Assembly (NCBI GenBank): GCA_041574955.1 | Contig: JBFGNS010000035.1 | Coordinates: 1 to 29,425 of the forward strand | Direction: 5' to 3' | From: CALZJC01 sp041574955 | GTDB taxonomy: Bacteria > Acidobacteriota > Thermoanaerobaculia > Multivoradales > JAHEKO01 | Length of the DNA: 29,425 bases | In this document: in pieces, positions 7,623 to 15,249 of the stretch | Layout of the letters: each line of letters begins with the position of its first letter | How positions within the stretch are numbered: the first letter of the stretch is position 1 | The notes under the pieces: generated by a model | Databases searched by the model: none | The model's input: only the letters and a program-made list of their open reading frames with translations | What the model was told of the DNA's origin: nothing | Translations under genes and position numbers: made by a program

Positions 7623-8471
7623 TCAGCCGGGGAGCAGGCCGCGCGTCAGCAGGTACAGCCGGAGCAGCGGATACCAGACGGGGTGGTGCTTGCGGTAGAA
7701 GTGTAGCTGGCTGCGGCGGTAGGCGCGTGCCGTCAGCTCGGGCTGGCGCCGCGTGCTGCGGCCGCGCAGGTGGACGATCTCGGCGTCGGGCACGAACCGC
7801 ACCCGGCCGCCGCGCCGGCGCAGGGCGGCGCACAGGTCGACGTCCTCGAAGTACAGGAAGTACCGCTCGTCGAGCAGACCGGCCGCCACCAGCGCGGCGC
7901 GCCGCACCAGCAGGCAGGCGCCGGTCAGCCAGTCGACGTCGCGCGGTTCGGCGGTGAGCCGTGCGACGCGCCTCCGCGCGTGCGCGGAGCCGCGCGCATG
8001 GGCGCGCTGCAGCCGCCGCAGCGACAGCTCGGCCGCCGGGCCCAGGTGGCGCCACCAGGAGATCTCGGGCCGGCCGTCGGTGTCGACGATGCGAGGCCCG
8101 GCGGCCGCCACCGCGGGCTGCCGCACGAGCTCCGCCACCAGGGCGTCGACGGCGGCGCCGCGCGCCAGCGTGTCGGGGTTGAGCAGCAGCACCAGCTCGC
8201 CGGCGGTGGCTCGCACCCCCCGGTTGACGGCGCGCGCGAAGCCGACGTTCTCCGGGCTCTCGAGCAGCAGCACGTCGGGAAACCGGCTGCCCACCAGCTC
8301 CCGGCTGCCGTCGGTCGAGGCGTTGTCCACCACCGTCAGCTGGAACGGCGTCGCCGGCGGATCGCCGAGCAGGGTCTCGATGCAGCGCTCGAGCTCGTCG
8401 CGGCAGTCGTGGCTCACCACCACGATCGCCAGCTCGAAGCGCTCGCCGGCGGCCGCCGCCGGCCGGCTCAT
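7623..8471 (-). CDS. Family 2 glycosyltransferase (WbbL/rhamnosyltransferase-like)
   Basis: A 282-residue GT-A glycosyltransferase. Motifs in order: LAIVVVSHDCRDEL, the nucleotide-binding LTVVDNASTDGS, ENVGFARAVNRG, the metal-binding LLLNPDT, WLTGACLLVRRAAL and YFLYFEDVDLCAALRRRG with the catalytic Glu-Asp. This set is typical of the WbbL-type subgroup, in which many members transfer rhamnose from dTDP-rhamnose. The cluster's own rmlC/rmlD genes make rhamnose a plausible donor, but this is inference. The start ATG at 8471 overlaps the upstream GT4 stop by four bases (8468-8471). The 106 nt that follow its stop, up to 7516, show nothing recognisable. Confidence 0.87.
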   Translation of the reverse strand: MSRPAAAAGERFELAIVVVSHDCRDELERCIETLLGDPPATPFQLTVVDNASTDGSRELVGSRFPDVLLLESPENVGFARAVNRGVRATAGELVLLLNPDTLARGAAVDALVAELVRQPAVAAAGPRIVDTDGRPEISWWRHLGPAAELSLRRLQRAHARGSAHARRRVARLTAEPRDVDWLTGACLLVRRAALVAAGLLDERYFLYFEDVDLCAALRRRGGRVRFVPDAEIVHLRGRSTRRQPELTARAYRRSQLHFYRKHHPVWYPLLRLYLLTRGLLPG

Positions 8472-9577
8472 TCCGCCCGCTCCGGCGGCTCGAGCAGCGG
8501 CGCTATGCGCTGCAGGAACCGCTCCTCGGAGAACCGTTCGGCGCGCTCGCGTAGCCGGGCCGGCTCGGGCCGCCGCCGCGCCAGGGTCTCGATCGCCGCC
8601 GCCAGCGCCCCGGCGTCGCCCTCGCCCTCGTACAGCACGCCGTGGACGCCGTCCTCCACGATGTCGCGCACGCCGCCGTGGCCCAGCGCCACCACCGGGC
8701 AGCCGCAGGCCAGCGCCTCGACCGCCGAGATGCCGAAGTCCTCGACTCCCGGCTGGACGAAGCAGCGGGCACCGCGGTAGAGCGCTCTGAGCTCGTCCGC
8801 GGGCACCCGGCCCAGCAGCCGCACGGCGCCGGCCGCCTGGCGCTCGAGACGGCCGCGCTCGGGTCCGTCGCCGACGATCCGCAGCTCCAGCCCGAGCCGG
8901 CCGCAGGCGGCGACCGCGAGGTCGATCCGCTTGTAGGGCGCCAGCGCCGAGACGTACAGGCAGTAGTCGCCGCGGCCGCCCTCGCCGGGGGTGAAGAAGT
9001 CGGTGTCGACCGGCGGCGGCACAACCTCGGCGGACCGTCCGTAGTAGCGCCGGATGCGCTCGGCCACGAAGCTCGAGTTGGCGAGGTACCGGTCCACCCT
9101 GCCGCTGGTGGCGACGTCCCAGGCGCGGAGCCGGTCGAGCACCCGACCGCGCAGCCGGGCGACGGCGCCGGTGCGGCGAGGGAAGTAGGCGTGCTCCTGG
9201 TCCCAGGCGTAGCGCATCGGCGTGTGGCAGTAGCAGACGTGGAAGCTGCCGGGACCGCTCAGCACGCCCTTGGCCACGCAGTGACTCGAGCTCACCACCA
9301 GCTCATAGCCCGACAGGTCGAACTCCTCGATGGCGGTCGGGAACAGCGGCAGGTAGCGGCGGTAGTGCCGCCGCAGCCCCGGTGCCGCCTGCAGCGAGCT
9401 GGTACGGATGTCGCGCCGCTCGAGCGCCGGGCTCATGGTGCCGGGGAAGTGGAACAGGGTGTGGATCGGCGCCGCCGGCAGCAGGCCGGCGAGGCGCTCG
9501 AGCACCTTCTCGCCGCCGCGCATGCCGGTCATCCAGTCGTGGACCAGCGCGGCCCGCGGCGGTCGGCCGGCGGTCAT
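8468..9577 (-). CDS. Family 4 glycosyltransferase (WbaZ-like)
   Basis: A 369-residue GT-B enzyme. The N-terminus ALVHDWMTGMRGGEKVLE is characteristic of the WbaZ-like group, whose named members are mannosyltransferases. The mid-protein CYCHTPMRYAWD block and the NSSFVAERIRRYYGR segment also fit. The donor-binding half has YVSALAPYKRIDLA and the E-x7-E motif in EDFGISAVEALACG. I start it at the ATG at 9577 because that overlaps the stop of the upstream gene by four bases (ATGA, 9574-9577) and gives the usual family length; the reading frame stays open further upstream inside the neighbouring gene. It couples to the GT2 downstream through a second ATGA overlap. Donor identity is not certain. 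Confidence 0.88.
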   Translation of the reverse strand: MTAGRPPRAALVHDWMTGMRGGEKVLERLAGLLPAAPIHTLFHFPGTMSPALERRDIRTSSLQAAPGLRRHYRRYLPLFPTAIEEFDLSGYELVVSSSHCVAKGVLSGPGSFHVCYCHTPMRYAWDQEHAYFPRRTGAVARLRGRVLDRLRAWDVATSGRVDRYLANSSFVAERIRRYYGRSAEVVPPPVDTDFFTPGEGGRGDYCLYVSALAPYKRIDLAVAACGRLGLELRIVGDGPERGRLERQAAGAVRLLGRVPADELRALYRGARCFVQPGVEDFGISAVEALACGCPVVALGHGGVRDIVEDGVHGVLYEGEGDAGALAAAIETLARRRPEPARLRERAERFSEERFLQRIAPLLEPPERAE

Positions 9578-10770
9578 CCCGAGGCCTGGCGGTGCCGTTT
9601 GCCCTGCCGCCAGGCGCGCTGCCGCAAGGCGCTGTCGTAGACCTCCAGCGTCTTGGCGGCGGTCTGCTGCCAGGTGAAGTCGGCGGCCCGGCGGCGCGCC
9701 AGCCGCGCCAGCTCGCGGCGCCGCTCCGGATCGCCCATGCATTCGGCGATCGCCACCGCCACCTCGTGGCGGTCGAGCGGGTCGACCAGCACCGCGTGGC
9801 CCTCCGCGATCTCGCGCAGGGCGGCGGTGCTGGAGGCGACTACGGCGGTGCCCGAGGCCAGGGCGTCGGCCACCGTCGGCGCGGCGCGCTCGTGTAGCGC
9901 CGGGTACAGGAACAGCTCGGCGCCCTGGAAGGCGGCCGGCCGGTCGGCTTCGGCGAGCGGCTCGAGCAGCAGCAGGCGGTCCGCCACCCCCATAGCCGCC
10001 GCCCGCTGGCGGACCTTGCGGTCGAGCGGCGTGCGGGGCCCGCAGCACACCAGGCTGCCGGCGAACGGCCACTCTTCGGCCGCTTCGCAGAAAGCCGCCA
10101 CCACCAGGTCGAGGTTGGACGGTCCGTCGCCGTCCTCGACCAGCAGCAGGTAGGGCCGGGCGATTCCCAGCCGCTCCAGCACCGCGTCGATCTCGGCCTC
10201 GTCGAGCACGCGGTGGTAGGCCTGCGCGACGCCCGGGTAGACCACCCGGATGCGGCGGCCGTCGAGCTCGAGATAGTTGATCAGGTCGGTCTTGGTGTTG
10301 CGCGAGTCGGCGATCAGGCGATCGGCCCGCGCCAGGCTGCGGCGCAGCTGGCGCTGGGCGAAGTAGAAGCTCGCCGGCGTCGGCAGGAAGCGTGGGTAGA
10401 GGACGTCCACCACGTCGTACACCGTCACCACCGAGCGGCAGGGCAGCACCGGCGGCAGCAGGTAGTGGGTGGCGTGGTAGAGGTCCAGCTTGAGCCGCAG
10501 CAGCCGCCAGGAGAGCGCCGCCTGCTCGCGCAGCGAGTACAGGGGGCGGGGCTCGACCACGGTGTGGAAGTGGTCGGGAAGGTCGGCGGTGGCGTGCTGG
10601 TCGGCGGAGGAGACCAGCAGCAGGTACTCCCGGTCGCCGGGATCGGACGCCGCCAGCGCTCCGATCAGGCTCTCGATATAGCTGCCGGTGACCGAGCCGT
10701 CGCTCAGGTTGCGGGCGTCGATGCCGATGCGGCGGGGCACGTCGAGGAAGGGTCCCGGGGCGGAGGCCAT
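9574..10770 (-). CDS. Divergent family 4 glycosyltransferase with altered catalytic motifs
   Basis: A 398-residue GT-B protein. The acceptor half looks normal: IGIDARNLSDGSVTGSYIESLI, LYHATHYLLP, VTVYDVVDVLYPRFLP and ADSRNTKTDLINY, as in group-1 transferases. The donor half is unusual. The common PRKN phosphate-binding segment is replaced by GPSN (Ser218 where Lys is expected), and the E-x7-E motif reads HERAAPTVADAL, so the second Glu is Asp (Glu294, Asp302) and the usual EGFG is lost. The protein may be weakly active, use an unusual donor, or act non-catalytically with a partner. The ATG at 10770 lies 31 nt after the stop of the upstream GT4, and its end overlaps the next gene by four bases. 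Confidence 0.82.
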   Translation of the reverse strand: MASAPGPFLDVPRRIGIDARNLSDGSVTGSYIESLIGALAASDPGDREYLLLVSSADQHATADLPDHFHTVVEPRPLYSLREQAALSWRLLRLKLDLYHATHYLLPPVLPCRSVVTVYDVVDVLYPRFLPTPASFYFAQRQLRRSLARADRLIADSRNTKTDLINYLELDGRRIRVVYPGVAQAYHRVLDEAEIDAVLERLGIARPYLLLVEDGDGPSNLDLVVAAFCEAAEEWPFAGSLVCCGPRTPLDRKVRQRAAAMGVADRLLLLEPLAEADRPAAFQGAELFLYPALHERAAPTVADALASGTAVVASSTAALREIAEGHAVLVDPLDRHEVAVAIAECMGDPERRRELARLARRRAADFTWQQTAAKTLEVYDSALRQRAWRQGKRHRQASG

Positions 10771-10801
10771 TGTAGCCGGTGCGGGCGAGGGCCCGGGGGG
10801 A

Positions 10802-12205
10802 TCAGCCGGCGGCGGCCTGGCGCCAGGCCTCGAGGGTGTTGGCGGCGGCGGCCTGCCAGCTGAACGCTTCCAGCCGGCGCCGACCCGCCGCCGCCAGCCG
10901 CTGGCGGAGCTCGGCGTCGGTGAGCACGCGTCGAACCTGTCCGGCCAGCAGGTCGGGCCGCTCCGGCGGGGCGAACAGGGCGGCGTCGCCGGCCACCTCA
11001 CGCAGCGCCGGGATGTCGGAGCAGACCAGCGGCGCGCCGGCGCTCAGGGCCTCGATCGCCGGCAGCCCGAAACCCTCGTATAGCGACGGCAGGACCACCA
11101 CCGCGGCGCCGCGGTAGAGCGCCGCCAGCTCGCCGGCCGAGACGTAGCCGAGGTGGCGGCAGCGGCCCTCGGCGACGGCCCGTTCCACCTGCGGGCGCAG
11201 CCCCCCGGTGTTCCAGCCGTAGCCGCCGCACAGCACCAGCACGGGGGGGTCGGGCATCGCCTCGCCGAGCAGCTGCCACGCCTCGAGCAGCCGCTCGACG
11301 TTCTTGCGCGGTTCGAGCGTACCGACGTGCAGCGCCCAGGCCGGCGGCAGGCCGGGCGGTGGTGCGCCGGCCTCGGCCAGCTCGAGCTGGCCGGCGCCGT
11401 GGTGCACCACCCGCACGCGGCCGCGGTCGGCGTAGCCGTACTCCGCCAGCTCGTCGCGCACCGCCCGGCTGACCGTGATCAGCCGCGCCGAGCGGAACAG
11501 GTTGCGCTCCAACCGCGCCGCCAGCTCGCGGCGGGTGGCGGCGCGCAGCGTCCACGGCACCCGCCGCAGACCCAGGTCGTGGACGGTGCTGACCTGGGCG
11601 CCGCGCGCCAGGGTGAACCGCCGCGGCAGCACGTAGTTGGGAGCGAACAGCACGCGGTTGCGGTCGGCGGCGATCAGCAGCCGCTCGGCACGGGTCAGCC
11701 AGCGCAGCAGGGTGCCGGGCGCCAGCAACAGGTCGTCCGGAACCCGGTAGAGCACCTCCTCGAGCGCCCCGCCGGTGGGCAGCTCGACCACCGGTGCCGG
11801 CCGCTCCGGAGTGTCGACGACGGTCGGACCGTACAGCCTGACCCGCACCTCGTCGCTGTCCGCCAGCTGGCGCAGCAGCAGGTACAGGTACCAGCCGATG
11901 CCGGTGAGCGGCTCCCACAGCGCGGTCACGTCGACCGCCACGGTGAGGCGCTTCTCGACCCGCCGCCGGTAGAGCTGCCCCGCCACCTCGCGCAGCCAGG
12001 CGGCGGTGCGGCCGAGCTGACCGGAGGGCCGCTCGCGCCGCCGCCGCCGCCACGCTCGCCAGCGAGCGCGGTCGGCGTGGAAGCGTGCCTCCAGCCGCCA
12101 GAACAGCCGCTGCAGCCAGGGCAGTCGGCGGGCCACGGCGCTGCGCAGCCGCCGCAGCGCGGATCTGCCACCGCCGGCGGCGGGCGAGTCGGGAGAATCG
12201 TTCAT
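10802..12205 (-). CDS. Family 4 glycosyltransferase with basic N-terminal extension
   Basis: A 467-residue GT-B glycosyltransferase and the first gene of the minus-strand glycan run. Catalytic signatures are intact: VAVDVTALWEPLTGIGWY, VSTVHDLGLRRVP, ITVSRAVRDELAEYG, HVGTLEPRKNVERLLEAW (donor-binding Arg-Lys) and PSLYEGFGLPAIEALSAG (E-x7-E). This looks like mannosyl/rhamnosyltransferases of the WbaZ/WbpX general type. Residues 1-85 form an extension rich in Arg and Trp (for example RRLPWLQRLFWRLEARF and a run of five Arg near 53-57) before the Rossmann fold begins; it may be an amphipathic membrane-contact helix. The ATG at 12205 is the last in-frame Met upstream of the extension that does not run into the opposite-strand yceD. 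No clear ribosome site is visible. Confidence 0.85.
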   Translation of the reverse strand: MNDSPDSPAAGGGRSALRRLRSAVARRLPWLQRLFWRLEARFHADRARWRAWRRRRRERPSGQLGRTAAWLREVAGQLYRRRVEKRLTVAVDVTALWEPLTGIGWYLYLLLRQLADSDEVRVRLYGPTVVDTPERPAPVVELPTGGALEEVLYRVPDDLLLAPGTLLRWLTRAERLLIAADRNRVLFAPNYVLPRRFTLARGAQVSTVHDLGLRRVPWTLRAATRRELAARLERNLFRSARLITVSRAVRDELAEYGYADRGRVRVVHHGAGQLELAEAGAPPPGLPPAWALHVGTLEPRKNVERLLEAWQLLGEAMPDPPVLVLCGGYGWNTGGLRPQVERAVAEGRCRHLGYVSAGELAALYRGAAVVVLPSLYEGFGLPAIEALSAGAPLVCSDIPALREVAGDAALFAPPERPDLLAGQVRRVLTDAELRQRLAAAGRRRLEAFSWQAAAANTLEAWRQAAAG

Positions 12206-12290
12206 GGGAGCTGGAGAGGCGGCGCCCGGAACGCCCCGGGAGGCCGCGCCGATGCTCCCAGATCGCCCCTTCGCGATCAAGCCGCGACGG

Positions 12291-12299
12291 CCCCCCCCC
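12291..12299. repeat. C9 homopolymer in the divergent intergenic region
   Basis: Nine consecutive C on the plus strand (G9 on the minus strand) lie in the 168-nt region between the minus-strand GT4 start (12205) and the plus-strand yceD start (12374). The tract ends 14 bases before the -35 box of the yceD promoter. Such tracts can change length by slippage, but in a genome this GC-rich it may be chance. Confidence 0.45.
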
Positions 12300-12313
12300 G
12301 CGGCCGGCCGGGA

Positions 12314-12342
12314 TTGACACAAACCCCTCGATCCCTTAGCCT
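12314..12342 (+). promoter_or_regulatory. Sigma-70-type promoter for the yceD-rpmF-plsX-fab block
   Basis: A perfect -35 hexamer TTGACA at 12314-12319 is followed by a 17-nt spacer and TAGCCT at 12337-12342, which keeps the key T, A and final T of a -10 box. Transcription would start near 12349, about 25 nt before the yceD ATG. It is the best-matched promoter in the window and sits in a relatively AT-rich pocket, right in front of the first gene of the plus-strand block. Confidence 0.6.
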
Positions 12343-12373
12343 TTTGACTCCGCCCGGGGGAGGGCTGTCGGGC

Positions 12374-12892
12374 ATGCAGATCCGCTTGCAGAAGATCGCC
12401 GACGAGCCCTTGCGCTGGGAGGAATCCCCGTCGATACCGCTGGCGACCCTGGACCGGCCCGAGCTGGTCGGTTTGAGCGACCTGTCGTGGTCGGGCCAGG
12501 TGAGCCGGGAGCTGGCGGGTTACCGTTTCGAAGCGAGGCTGACCTACCGTCAACAACTGTGCTGCACGCGCTGTCTCACGACCGTGGAGCTGCCGGTCGA
12601 CGAGCGGTTGGAGCTGATGGTGCTGGTCGGCGCTGCGCAGCCGCTGCTCGGAGAGCACGAGCTGACCGCGGCCGAGCTCACCACCCTGTACCTCGACGAC
12701 GACCTGCTCGACACCACCCCGATCTTGCTCGAACAGCTCCAGCTGAACGTGCCGATGAAGCCGCTGTGCCGTGAAGAGTGCGCCGGTCTGTGCCCGGCCT
12801 GCGGCGTCGACCGCAACCGCGAGCGGTGCGGCTGCGCGCCGACGGCGGTCGATCCGCGGTGGAGCGCTCTCGAGGGCTGGCGCGACAGCTGA
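12374..12892 (+). CDS. yceD: YceD/DUF177 family protein, linked to 23S rRNA and L32
   Basis: A 172-residue member of the DUF177 family. In many bacteria this gene lies directly upstream of rpmF, and the family has been connected with 23S rRNA accumulation. The protein shows the family's Cys pattern: CCTRC (63-67) after the beta-rich N-terminal part, then the C-terminal REECAGLCPACGVDRN block with Cys132, 136, 140 and 143 and a CGC tail (152-154). These are probably metal-binding. The preceding TAAELTTLYLDDDLLDTTPILLEQLQLNVPMKPLC-type segment is also characteristic. The ATG at 12374 is preceded by GGGGGAGGG about ten bases upstream and lies 25 nt from a predicted transcription start. The gene is followed by rpmF after 50 nt. 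Confidence 0.87.
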   Translation: MQIRLQKIADEPLRWEESPSIPLATLDRPELVGLSDLSWSGQVSRELAGYRFEARLTYRQQLCCTRCLTTVELPVDERLELMVLVGAAQPLLGEHELTAAELTTLYLDDDLLDTTPILLEQLQLNVPMKPLCREECAGLCPACGVDRNRERCGCAPTAVDPRWSALEGWRDS

Positions 12893-12942
12893 CCACCGGC
12901 CGGCGCGCGGCCGCGCCCGGCACCCCCCACGAGGTAGATCCC

Positions 12943-13128
12943 ATGGCAAACCCCAAGCGTAGGCATTCCAAGGCGCGGCGCGACCGGCGCCGAGCGCACG
13001 ACGCCCTGGCCGCTCCGGCCAGCTCCCTGTGTCCCGACTGCGGCGAGGTCAAGCTGCCTCACCGCGCCTGCCCCCACTGCGGCCACTACGCCGGGCGCGA
13101 GGTGGTCGAGGTGCCCGAAACGGCCTAG
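12943..13128 (+). CDS. rpmF: 50S ribosomal protein L32
   Basis: A 61-residue ribosomal protein L32, a component of the large subunit. The N-terminus MANPKRRHSKARRDRRRAHDAL is the classic L32 start, and the C-terminal half is a zinc ribbon with Cys30, Cys33, Cys43 and Cys46 (CPDC and CPHC), so this is the zinc-binding (C+) form. A GAGGT ribosome site lies just upstream of the ATG at 12943. The genomic position between yceD and plsX is the standard one in bacteria. A GC-rich hairpin begins at its stop codon (13128-13144), which may limit read-through into plsX. Confidence 0.97.
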   Translation: MANPKRRHSKARRDRRRAHDALAAPASSLCPDCGEVKLPHRACPHCGHYAGREVVEVPETA

Positions 13129-13144
13129 GCGCCGCGCCGGCGCC
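13128..13144 (+). terminator. Candidate hairpin after rpmF
   Basis: GGCGCCG (13128-13134) and CGGCGCC (13138-13144) are perfect complements around the three-base loop CGC. The 7-bp GC stem begins at the last base of the rpmF stop. No U-tract follows, so it is either an attenuator, a partial terminator or an mRNA-end stabiliser rather than a classical intrinsic terminator. Confidence 0.35.
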
Positions 13145-13165
13145 AGGCCGGTTCGCTATGTGGGC

Positions 13166-13174
13166 TGCTAGACT
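13166..13174 (+). promoter_or_regulatory. Candidate extended -10 promoter before plsX
   Basis: TGC followed by TAGACT (-10 at 13169-13174) forms an extended -10 element 51 nt before the plsX ATG, in the 97-nt rpmF-plsX gap and just downstream of the hairpin. No good -35 box is present at 16-18 nt spacing. A second promoter here would let the fatty-acid genes be expressed apart from the ribosomal protein. Confidence 0.35.
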
Positions 13175-13225
13175 CGCGGCCCGTTCCGCCACACTCGTGG
13201 AGCTCTCCGGGGACCGGGAGAACCG

Positions 13226-14269
13226 ATGATTCGCATCGCGGTTGACGCCATGGGCGGCGACCATGCGCCGGCAGCCGTGGTGCGCGGCGCCGCCGAGGCT
13301 GCCGGCGACGGCCTGCGGCTGGTGCTGGTTGGAGACCGGCCCCGCATCGAGGCCGAGCTCGCCCGGCTGGGCCGCCGCGCCGCCGGCCTCGAGATCGAGC
13401 ACGCCGAGGAGGTGGTCGGGATGGACGAGCCGGCCACCACTCCGATCCGCCGCAAGCCGCAGTCGTCGGTGCGGCGCTGTGCCGAGATGGTGGCGGCCGA
13501 CCAGGCCGACGCCATGGTCTCGGCCGGCAACACCGGCGCCGCGATGATCGCGGCGCGCATGGTGATCGGCATGCTCGAAGGCGTCGACCGGCCGGCCCTT
13601 GCGGCGGTGTTTCCCAGCCGCAGCGGGCGGACCGTGGTGCTCGACGTGGGCGCCAACGTCGACTCCAAGCCGGCTCACCTGCGGGAGTTCGCGGTGATGG
13701 GCCACTTCTACGCCCGCGAGGTGCTGGGCACCGCCGAGCCGCGGGTGGGGCTGCTGTCGATCGGCGAGGAGGAGAACAAGGGCAGCGACCTGACGCGCGA
13801 GGTGCTGGCCGCCCTCAAGACCACCGGGCTCAACTTCATCGGCAACGTCGAGGGACGCGACGTCATTTCGGGCGAGGCCGACGTGGTGGTGTGCGACGGT
13901 TTCGTCGGCAACGTGCTGCTGAAGAGCGCCGAGGCGCTGGCCGAGCTGATCACCGACATGACGCGCGAGGAGCTGGCGCGCAGCTGGCGAGCGCGTTTCG
14001 GCCTGGCGCTGGCGCGGCCGGCGATCGAGTCGCTGGGGCGGCGCACCGACTACGAGGAGTACGGCGCGGTGCCGCTGCTCGGGGTGCGTGGTGGCTGCCT
14101 GATCGCCCACGGCCGCTCGAGCGCCCGCGCGGTGGCCAGCGCGATCCGGCGCGCCGCCGAGTTCAGCGCCGCCCAGCTGCCGGACAAGATCCGCGAGAGC
14201 GTGGCCGCGCTGCACCGCCACGAGCAGCGCTGGCTGCGCTCGGCGCATCCCAGCGAGGTGCCGGCGTGA
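13226..14269 (+). CDS. plsX: Phosphate acyltransferase PlsX
   Basis: A 347-residue enzyme that makes acyl-phosphate from acyl-ACP, feeding PlsY in phospholipid synthesis. It acts at the cytoplasmic face of the membrane. The N-terminus IRIAVDAMGGDHAP is the PlsX signature. Other family blocks are KPQSSVRRCAEMV, SAGNTGAAMIAARMV, VLDVGANVDSKPAHLREFA, GLLSIGEEENKGSDL, FIGNVEGRD and VVCDGFVGNVLLKSAE. Length is typical. The ATG at 13226 is chosen because it begins exactly at the conserved N-terminus; GGGAGAA lies a few bases upstream. Its TGA overlaps the GTG start of fabH by four bases (14266-14269), so the two are probably translationally coupled. The order plsX-fabH-fabD-fabG-acpP-fabF is the common one. 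Confidence 0.96.
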   Translation: MIRIAVDAMGGDHAPAAVVRGAAEAAGDGLRLVLVGDRPRIEAELARLGRRAAGLEIEHAEEVVGMDEPATTPIRRKPQSSVRRCAEMVAADQADAMVSAGNTGAAMIAARMVIGMLEGVDRPALAAVFPSRSGRTVVLDVGANVDSKPAHLREFAVMGHFYAREVLGTAEPRVGLLSIGEEENKGSDLTREVLAALKTTGLNFIGNVEGRDVISGEADVVVCDGFVGNVLLKSAEALAELITDMTREELARSWRARFGLALARPAIESLGRRTDYEEYGAVPLLGVRGGCLIAHGRSSARAVASAIRRAAEFSAAQLPDKIRESVAALHRHEQRWLRSAHPSEVPA

Positions 14270-15249
14270 AGCGCGCGCGCATCGTCGGCACCGGCATGGC
14301 GGTGCCCGACAAGGTGCTGACCAACGCCGAGCTCGAAACGATGGTCGACACTTCGGACGAGTGGATCGTCAGCCGCACCGGCATCCGCGAGCGGCGCATC
14401 TCGGAGCCGGACGAGGCGCTGTCCGACTTCGCCCTGCCGGCCGCCCGGCGGGCGCTCGATATGGCCGGCGTGGCGGGCGAGGCGATCGACCTGGTGATCT
14501 GCGCCACGGTGACCCCCGATACCGTCTTCCCGGCCACCGCCACACAGATCCAGGCCGGCATCGGCGCCGGCCGGGCGGCGGCGTTCGACATCTCGGCCGC
14601 CTGCACCGGCTTCATCTACGGTCTGGCCATCGCCAGCCAGTTCATCCAGACCGGCGCCGCCGCCAGCGCGCTGGTGGTCGGCGGCGAGATGTTGAGCAAG
14701 TTCACCGACTGGACCGACCGCAACACCTGCGTGCTGTTCGGCGACGGCGCAGGCGCCGCGGTGCTGGCCGCCAGCGACGATCCCGAGCGCGGTCTCCTGG
14801 GCATCGCGCTGCACGCCGACGGAGCGCTCGGCGACCTCATCCACCGTCCCGCCGGCGGCAGCCGGATTCCGCCTACGGTGCAGTCGATGGAGGCCGATCT
14901 GAGCTTCATCAAGATGCGCGGCAACGAGACCTTCAAGGTCGCCGTGCGGTCGCTGGCGGAGGTCAGCGACGAGGTGCTGACCGCGGCCGGCATCGCCCAC
15001 CAGGAGGTCGACTGGTTCATCCCACACCAGGCCAACCGGCGCATCATCGACGCCGTGGGCCAGCGGCTGGAGATCCGCGAAGGTCACACCTACGTCAACA
15101 TCGACCGCTACGGCAACACCTCGGCGGCGTCGATCCCGATCGCGCTCGACGAGCTCAACCGCGCCGGCAGGATCGAGCCGGGGAACATCCTGCTGTTCTC
15201 GGCTTTCGGCTCCGGTCTGACCTGGGGGGCGGGGGTGGCGCGGTGGTAG
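14266..15249 (+). CDS. fabH: Beta-ketoacyl-ACP synthase III (FabH)
   Basis: A 327-residue condensing enzyme that starts type II fatty-acid synthesis by joining acetyl-CoA (or another acyl-CoA) with malonyl-ACP. The thiolase-fold catalytic triad is visible: Cys113 in SAACTGF, His254 in PHQANRRI and Asn284 in YGNTSAAS. Other FabH features are the N-terminal GTGMAVPDKVLTN, DEWIVSRTGIRERR and the C-terminal LFSAFGSGLTWGAG. The start is a GTG at 14266 that overlaps the plsX stop (GTGA). Its stop lies within a 7-nt overlap with fabD. Whether it prefers straight or branched primers cannot be told from sequence. Confidence 0.96.
   Translation: MKRARIVGTGMAVPDKVLTNAELETMVDTSDEWIVSRTGIRERRISEPDEALSDFALPAARRALDMAGVAGEAIDLVICATVTPDTVFPATATQIQAGIGAGRAAAFDISAACTGFIYGLAIASQFIQTGAAASALVVGGEMLSKFTDWTDRNTCVLFGDGAGAAVLAASDDPERGLLGIALHADGALGDLIHRPAGGSRIPPTVQSMEADLSFIKMRGNETFKVAVRSLAEVSDEVLTAAGIAHQEVDWFIPHQANRRIIDAVGQRLEIREGHTYVNIDRYGNTSAASIPIALDELNRAGRIEPGNILLFSAFGSGLTWGAGVARW

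Noticed and set aside
14361..15242. Upstream extension of the fabD frame through fabH
   Set aside because: The frame is open but out of frame with fabH, and its Arg/Gly-rich translation is not protein-like. FabD homology begins right after the GTG at 15243.
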